From Epiperipatus broadwayi (lineage: Eukaryota > Onychophora > Udeonychophora > Euonychophora > Peripatidae): a DNA stretch of 64,000 nucleotides. Position numbers and translations under genes: made by a program. Shown piece by piece: positions 59,738 through 64,000 of the stretch. Location of the stretch: assembly GCA_028023455.1 (NCBI GenBank), contig JAQFVV010006272.1:2461127-2525126 (forward strand). Reading direction: 5' to 3'. Positions within the stretch are counted from its first letter, which is position 1; each line of letters starts with the position of its first letter. Below the pieces are notes generated by a model, which searched no databases, was not told the origin of the DNA, and saw only the letters and a program-made list of their open reading frames with translations.

Positions 59738-60658
59738 CTAGGATGATGGTAAACTCCTATGACCATCATATTTTTCTTTCAATGCTATTGCCATCTCATC
59801 TTTCCACATCCTATTTATATATAAGTGTTCTCCCCTTGGCATTACTCTTGTGGTTTTAGGTGTAAATCTGATCTTGGCAGCACACCAATCTCTACCTCTG
59901 TGAATATGCTGGTAACATGATATTTTGATCAGCGTTTGATCCCATTTATTGAAGGGTAAGTACTGTAAAAGTAACCCAAAAGACGGCTTATCTGGGGTTT
60001 TTTTGTGAAACACTATCGAAAGATTGGCATGTAAATCAGACCAGCCAAATGGTTTCTGAATGGTCCTCCAAGGTTCACAACAAAAGCAACACTTCTCCAG
60101 ACCAGGAGCCACAGCTTGCTTTTCATCTAACCTACTACAACTGCTTTGAATAAACCTATGCCCCTGTTTGAACAGCTGCCTACTTTCTAAGGACTCTGGA
60201 GGTCTACCCTGTCAGCAATGAAAATCTCTGAAATCCTTCTGGCTCAAACTGCCTACTGTATTGGTTAACACTGCCAACTGTTGGTATTTCATGTGTTTAA
60301 ACTTTACTGGATGTCTATCGATACTATTCAGGACTTCCTGACCAGAGTGGTATACCATCCTATACTCAAGTTCCAGAAGTGCCACATTCCATCTCACTGT
60401 GGTACTACTGTTACCAACCTCTAGATCAATGACATTAACTTTTTCAACTTCACTCAATATTCCTAGCTCAAATGGACCTTTCACAATTTCTTTCTTTTCC
60501 TGGTGAAACTCTATTTGTTCAACTATTTCACCTAGTACTTTAGCTGGAATTACTATCTCTGTCTCTTCTACAATAATAATCTCTGGTGCCTGGTATTTCG
60601 TATCATAAGCCACAACACTCACTGTAGCTGGATTTTGAGGACCCTGAGACCCATTCAC
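59738..60658 (-). pseudogene. Gag-like ORF, C-terminal part, with in-frame TGA
   Basis: The minus strand stays in one phase from 60,658 to 59,738, interrupted only by a TGA at 60,212-60,214 (context HC, stop, QGRPPES). The upstream part is rich in Glu, Ile and Val (EEIVIPAKVLGEIVEQIE-like composition), followed by a RWNVALLELEYRMVY stretch. The downstream part has CCFCCEPW and WSDLHANLSIVFHKK, and ends in a Lys/Arg-rich tail. I do not recognise a named domain; gag identity rests on position after the PBS and leader. The stop may be a mutation (CGA or TGG to TGA) or a readthrough site. Confidence 0.55.
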
Positions 60659-61142
60659 AATCCCAGTCTCTAGTCCTTAGCTCTTTAGGCCTACTCATTT
60701 CTATTTCCCTAATCAAGTCATCACTATCTTTTGGACTAACCAAGGCCCCTAGGGATGTAGTTATCCATCCCATTGGAGGGTTAATATGGTCCCCTTGGCC
60801 AGTTGGTTTCGGTATTATAGAGGTTTGAACCTGGTTGAGGTTTTCTTTGAGTTCATGCAGGCCATCCAGAATATCCCCCTGCATATTCTGCAATTCCTTG
60901 ATGGTCTTCCCCTGCACCCTCAGTTCTTCTTTGGCAGTAGTTAATTTCATTTCTAATCCATGTTTAATTTCTTCTACCACTACCCCTAATGAATCTTTCT
61001 GGGTCTCAACCATCTTCCTAGTGATCTCACATTCACTTCCTTGTTTCTGAATAGCCTGGCCTGTCTCTTCCTTATAGGCCCCTAAGAGCTTGGTGACCTC
61101 TATCTTTATAGTTTGGAAGTTATGCCTACAATCTAATCTCAA
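60603..61142 (-). pseudogene. Gag-like ORF, middle coiled-coil part
   Basis: A 179-codon frame, largely coiled coil (IEVTKLLGAYKEETGQAI, VVVEEIKHGLEMKLTTAKEE, IKELQNMQGDILDGLHELKE), followed by a Pro/Gly-rich linker (IPKPTGQGDHINPPMGW). It overlaps the next frame by 56 bases in another phase. The protein sense switches near 60,655, with no obvious slippery heptamer, so an ordinary indel is more likely than programmed frameshifting. Confidence 0.6.
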
Positions 61143-61496
61143 GCCCTCTAGACTTTCCGCAGCCTTTCCTCTATTTCTTTATTTCTAACTTTTCTTCAAT
61201 CCTACAATCTCTAGCCTCCAGATTTTCTTGGAGTTTCATTATATTGTGGCTGTTTTCTTCCAAACTTCCTTGAATCTTTGCCTCCATACTTTGGTTCATG
61301 GCTTTTAGGCTTAGATCTCTCTCTTCAGACTTCTTGATTCTTCTTCTCTAGACTTCCTGGAATCTTCCATATATTGGAAGAGTAAGGTAGCCACATCTGC
61401 ACTCATGGCAGGCTGTTCGTTCATGGCCGGTTGTACCATGGAGGGATTTTTGAAATATATGGGGCTTTCTATCTTTTTCTCGGTACCAATACCCAT
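61143..61496 (-). pseudogene. Gag-like ORF, N-terminal part
   Basis: Starts at an ATG at 61,496 with MGIGTEKKIESPIYF, then MSADVATLLFQYMEDSRKSR followed by Glu/Arg-rich coiled coil. The frame stops at 61,311 and resumes in another phase (SEERDLSLKAMNQSMEAKI and LEENSHNIMKLQENLEARD) towards 61,143. This is the most 5' coding segment of the element, about 2.2 kb after the primer binding site. Confidence 0.55.
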
Positions 61497-61499
61497 TCT

Positions 61500-63320
61500 T
61501 TTGTTTTACACTATCTAGTTATATAAATATGGCTCATCACCACTCTCCCCTCCAGGAATGGTTCTACCCATGGTCCAACTCTCTAATAGCTTCAACATAC
61601 TTCTAACTTGCCCTATCTCCATTATAAGTAGTGTCATACTTAATTAAAAAAATTGGTTAAATTACGATAGCTACACCCCATTATTTATTGAATTTTCTGC
61701 CTAATATAGATATAGTTCATTAATTATAATGTTAGAAATTTAAAATATAAGTTATATAAAACTCATGAATCAGTATTTATTAAAACAAAATTTATTCTTA
61801 CCAAGTGCCTGTCCCCTTTTAAATCAACTGCAATCATTTCTATTAATAAAAAAAAAATTATAAAGATTTATTATTGTGTTTAATATTATTATTATCATTA
61901 CTATGCCAGTTTTAATTTTATTTGAGTACCCATACAATAACATCATTTATGAATCTTGCCCAACTCGTATCATTGTCCGTATCCAACTCTAAAATATTAC
62001 CAAAAAAAAAACATTGGATTTCTTTTACTATTAATATGCTTTTCTCACTCCTGATGACAACATTTATAATGAGAGACATATGGTCTTCTCTGAGCGCCAG
62101 TCATCAGTGAGCAAGTAACATTAAGCTTATGTACGTCATATACCAAAAAAAAAATTTAGTTGCTTATTAAACCACTCCAATAATAATGAAGTATTTCATT
62201 TCAATAGCCCCATGTGTATCCACTCTGCGCCAGCAAAAGAGAACAACAAAAAAATTATTTGGCCTCTCTCTTCAGTATATGCCAATAAAAAATATTTTAC
62301 ACATATATAGTATGGTAGAAAAATATTTTACATCCCCATATTATTTCATAATTTTAACTTTTGACTAATGGGATTGGCGATTTGACAAAGTTTGAATCCC
62401 AAAAAAAACATCTTTATTAATACATGATATATCCCATGTCAATATATTATAAACATACATACAACATATCTTGATAACAGAAGTTATGGCATATAAATAT
62501 AAAAATTATCTGGAAAAATTTCGTATATATATTTACTGACACAGAGTAAGAAGATATGGATTAACTCAGTGTATGACATAAACTACTATTTCCCAATAAA
62601 GTATTCGAACCTGGGTGAAAAATTTCTACATGCATTGATGTCAATGTATACATAGTTATGCACACACATTCATGCATATTCAGTGTGTGAACTAGATCGA
62701 GGACCTCATGCTTAGATATCCGGAATCGTGTTTAAAAAATTTATATCGTATATATATATAAAAAAAAACTTTATATATCTTTAAAAAAAAACTCTTTTCT
62801 GCTATACTTTTTTTTTTATTTAAACCGAAATTATCATTTAGGCATGTGCGTGTTTACATTGTAAAATCTATATTGTTGCATTAAAAACTGGGGAAAAAAA
62901 ATAAATAAACATATTTTTTTGGAAGAAAAAAAATTTAGTACACATATATATATTTATCCCCTTCCACCTATACTTTCTTTCTCTAACCGTCTACATTTAA
63001 TTAATGGTCATGTAAAACAATTACCGAAATCTAACATCTGGGCATTTATAATCCGAGAGAAAAATTGTACAAATATATATTTCCTATTTCCACATACATT
63101 CGATTGAAGCTAGGGGAAAATAATTAACGAATCGAACAAAAAGGAACTAATACCTATAGATATATTTTCCATTCACACGCATTCAATTTAGTGTTATGGA
63201 AATAATTAACGAATCGAGCAACAACAAAAATTAATATATATATTATGAGGGATTTAAAAAAAACAAAGTTTTTAAAATGTATTCTACTTTGTAACCTGAA
63301 TTCGGAAAAATATTTTACAA
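61500..63320 (-). other. Leader (5' UTR) of the LTR element
   Basis: A+T-rich and noncoding, between the gag-like start and the primer binding site. The frames here are short and without motifs. Its part nearest the PBS grades into the degenerate repeat described separately. Confidence 0.5.
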
Positions 63321-63324
63321 TTGA

Positions 63325-63790
63325 AATCCTAGAACCTAGAGAGAAAAATAATTTATACCTACATCAATCAAAGGGAGTGTGTGTATACTATTTGAAATTC
63401 CTAATTTACAGCATCAGAACTCAGACAAAAAAATTACACACACATCTCTCTACATATATTCGGTTCAGAAAGAAAAATTTCACATACACATATACCTAAC
63501 GTGCTCATCATTGTGGGGTTAATCGAATAGACTCAAAAGGTTGGGTGGTCAGAACCCAGAAAAAAATTATACACATACAACAAGTAATATGGGAACATAC
63601 CCACGTCAATATTCCCTCTCAGGTATGCAGATTTATATTCGAATGCCCTAGTTGGTATGTCAGAATCCGGAAAAAAATCTACATATGCATTTTCCCTCTC
63701 TTGTGCCAGATTCATTCATGGTTTGCTCAGGGTCGTGTAACTAAGTAACTGCCCCACATTGGGTGCCAGAACCTGGAGAAAAAAAAACCT
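63325..63790 (-). repeat. Degenerate tandem repeat containing PBS-like words
   Basis: CAGAA-CC followed by an A run recurs at 63,331 (AGAACC), 63,415, 63,466, 63,550, 63,661 and 63,767. The last three units also share the upstream word that forms the PBS: GGGTGCCAGAACC, GGTATGTCAGAATCC and GGGTGGTCAGAACCC. Spacing is 106 and 111 bases for the last three, shorter before. Confidence 0.65.
63751..63768 (-). promoter_or_regulatory. Primer binding site, tRNA-Lys (1,2) type
   Basis: The element strand reads TGGCACCCAATGTGGGGC, which differs at two transition sites from the 18-base complement of the tRNA-Lys(1,2) 3' end (TGGCGCCCAACGTGGGGC). It lies 23 bases inside the LTR end at 63,792, a little further than is usual. 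It would prime minus-strand DNA synthesis. Confidence 0.82.
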
Positions 63791-63791
63791 A

Positions 63792-64000
63792 TGTAACGGT
63801 AAGAATTATCCCTCCACGTAACAAAATCTAGAACATAGGCAAAATACACTAAAGCTGATCGAATCCAGATGCTGTGATCCAGAATCTGACCAACATTCGA
63901 TACTTTAACCTCTGCTCAATGATTTACTACCATATGGATGACATTCCTCAATGTACGCAGACAATCAATTCACTCTCACTCCAGCAGTCACTCCCAGTAA
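63792..64000 (-). repeat. 5' LTR, partial (runs off the window)
   Basis: Begins TGTAACGG and aligns with 51,716 onward, apart from a 12-base insertion (AAAATCTAGAAC near 63,823) and about a dozen substitutions over the visible length. Because the element is on the minus strand, this is the R/U5 end of the 5' LTR. Confidence 0.9.

Larger units (their letters stand above)
51716..64000 (-). mobile_element. Very long LTR retrotransposon lacking recognisable pol
   Basis: The sequences from 51,716 and from 63,792 share about 195 aligned bases beginning TGTAAYGGTAARAATTATCC, with roughly a dozen substitutions and one 12-base indel. They are two LTR copies in the same orientation. A primer binding site next to the right LTR and a polypurine tract next to the left one place the element on the minus strand. 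The internal region of about 10 kb has a gag-like ORF at the 5' side, but no RT, RNase H, protease or integrase frame longer than ~75 codons in 53.6-59.7 kb. It is therefore probably a non-autonomous (gag-only) element or one whose pol was lost. The 5' LTR continues past the window edge. Confidence 0.88.

Noticed and set aside
60590-60665. Programmed -1 frameshift between two gag-like frames
   Set aside because: No X-XXY-YYZ heptamer or downstream pseudoknot is evident; an ordinary indel suffices.
60835-61050. Plus-strand frame opposite the gag-like ORF
   Set aside because: Antisense shadow of the coiled-coil region.
1-64000. CRISPR arrays, operons, ribosome binding sites, rRNA or tRNA genes
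   Set aside because: None seen. Repeats are dispersed or tandem eukaryotic types, and no regularly spaced short repeats with unique spacers occur.

Overview
The window is nuclear DNA from an animal, most likely an invertebrate. It is very A+T-rich (roughly three quarters by eye) and full of poly-A/T and (TA)n tracts. It has no long open frames, no operon-like packing and no bacterial signals. Almost everything recognisable is decayed transposon: non-LTR retrotransposons with endonuclease, reverse transcriptase and zinc-knuckle remnants, a pogo/Tigger transposase remnant, a non-autonomous hAT element, several foldback elements and one very long LTR element. The species cannot be named from this sequence.

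Layout. 0.8-5.5 kb: a ~4.7 kb element with ~0.85-1 kb terminal inverted repeats (third arm copy at 37.6-38.05 kb). 7.8-8.0 kb: half of a foldback element. 8.56-9.3 kb: 3' end of LINE family B, plus strand. 13.87-14.19 kb: hAT MITE with perfect 8-bp target duplications. 17.0-21.3 kb: nearly full-length but broken LINE family A, minus strand (coiled coil and SGNH esterase in ORF1; endonuclease, RT and zinc knuckle in ORF2); a 3' scrap lies at 38.1 kb. 23.6 kb: a 70-bp-stem hairpin. 24.5-25.05 kb: Tigger/pogo transposase remnant. 25.4-26.0 kb: divergent tandem repeat. 28.6-31.3 kb: minus-strand LINE ORF1-like remnant and an unrecognised open frame. 31.5-32.16 kb and 32.65-33.34 kb: two large foldback elements. 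34.6-37.1 kb: LINE family B, minus strand. 39.5 kb: short TIR element. 48.0 and 50.2-51.2 kb: RTE-like LINE remnants. 48.85-49.5 kb: full foldback element related to those at 7.8, 31.5 and 51.3 kb. 51.7 kb to beyond the right edge: an LTR retrotransposon on the minus strand, with 3' LTR, polypurine tract, a gag-like broken ORF, a tRNA-Lys-type primer binding site and the start of the 5' LTR, but no visible pol.

The only credible host gene is a 142-codon single-exon frame at 47,246-47,674 that reads as a PRA1/ARL6IP5-family four-helix membrane protein. The remaining stretches are A+T-rich intergenic or intronic DNA in which I see no genes. No tRNA, rRNA or CRISPR array was found.
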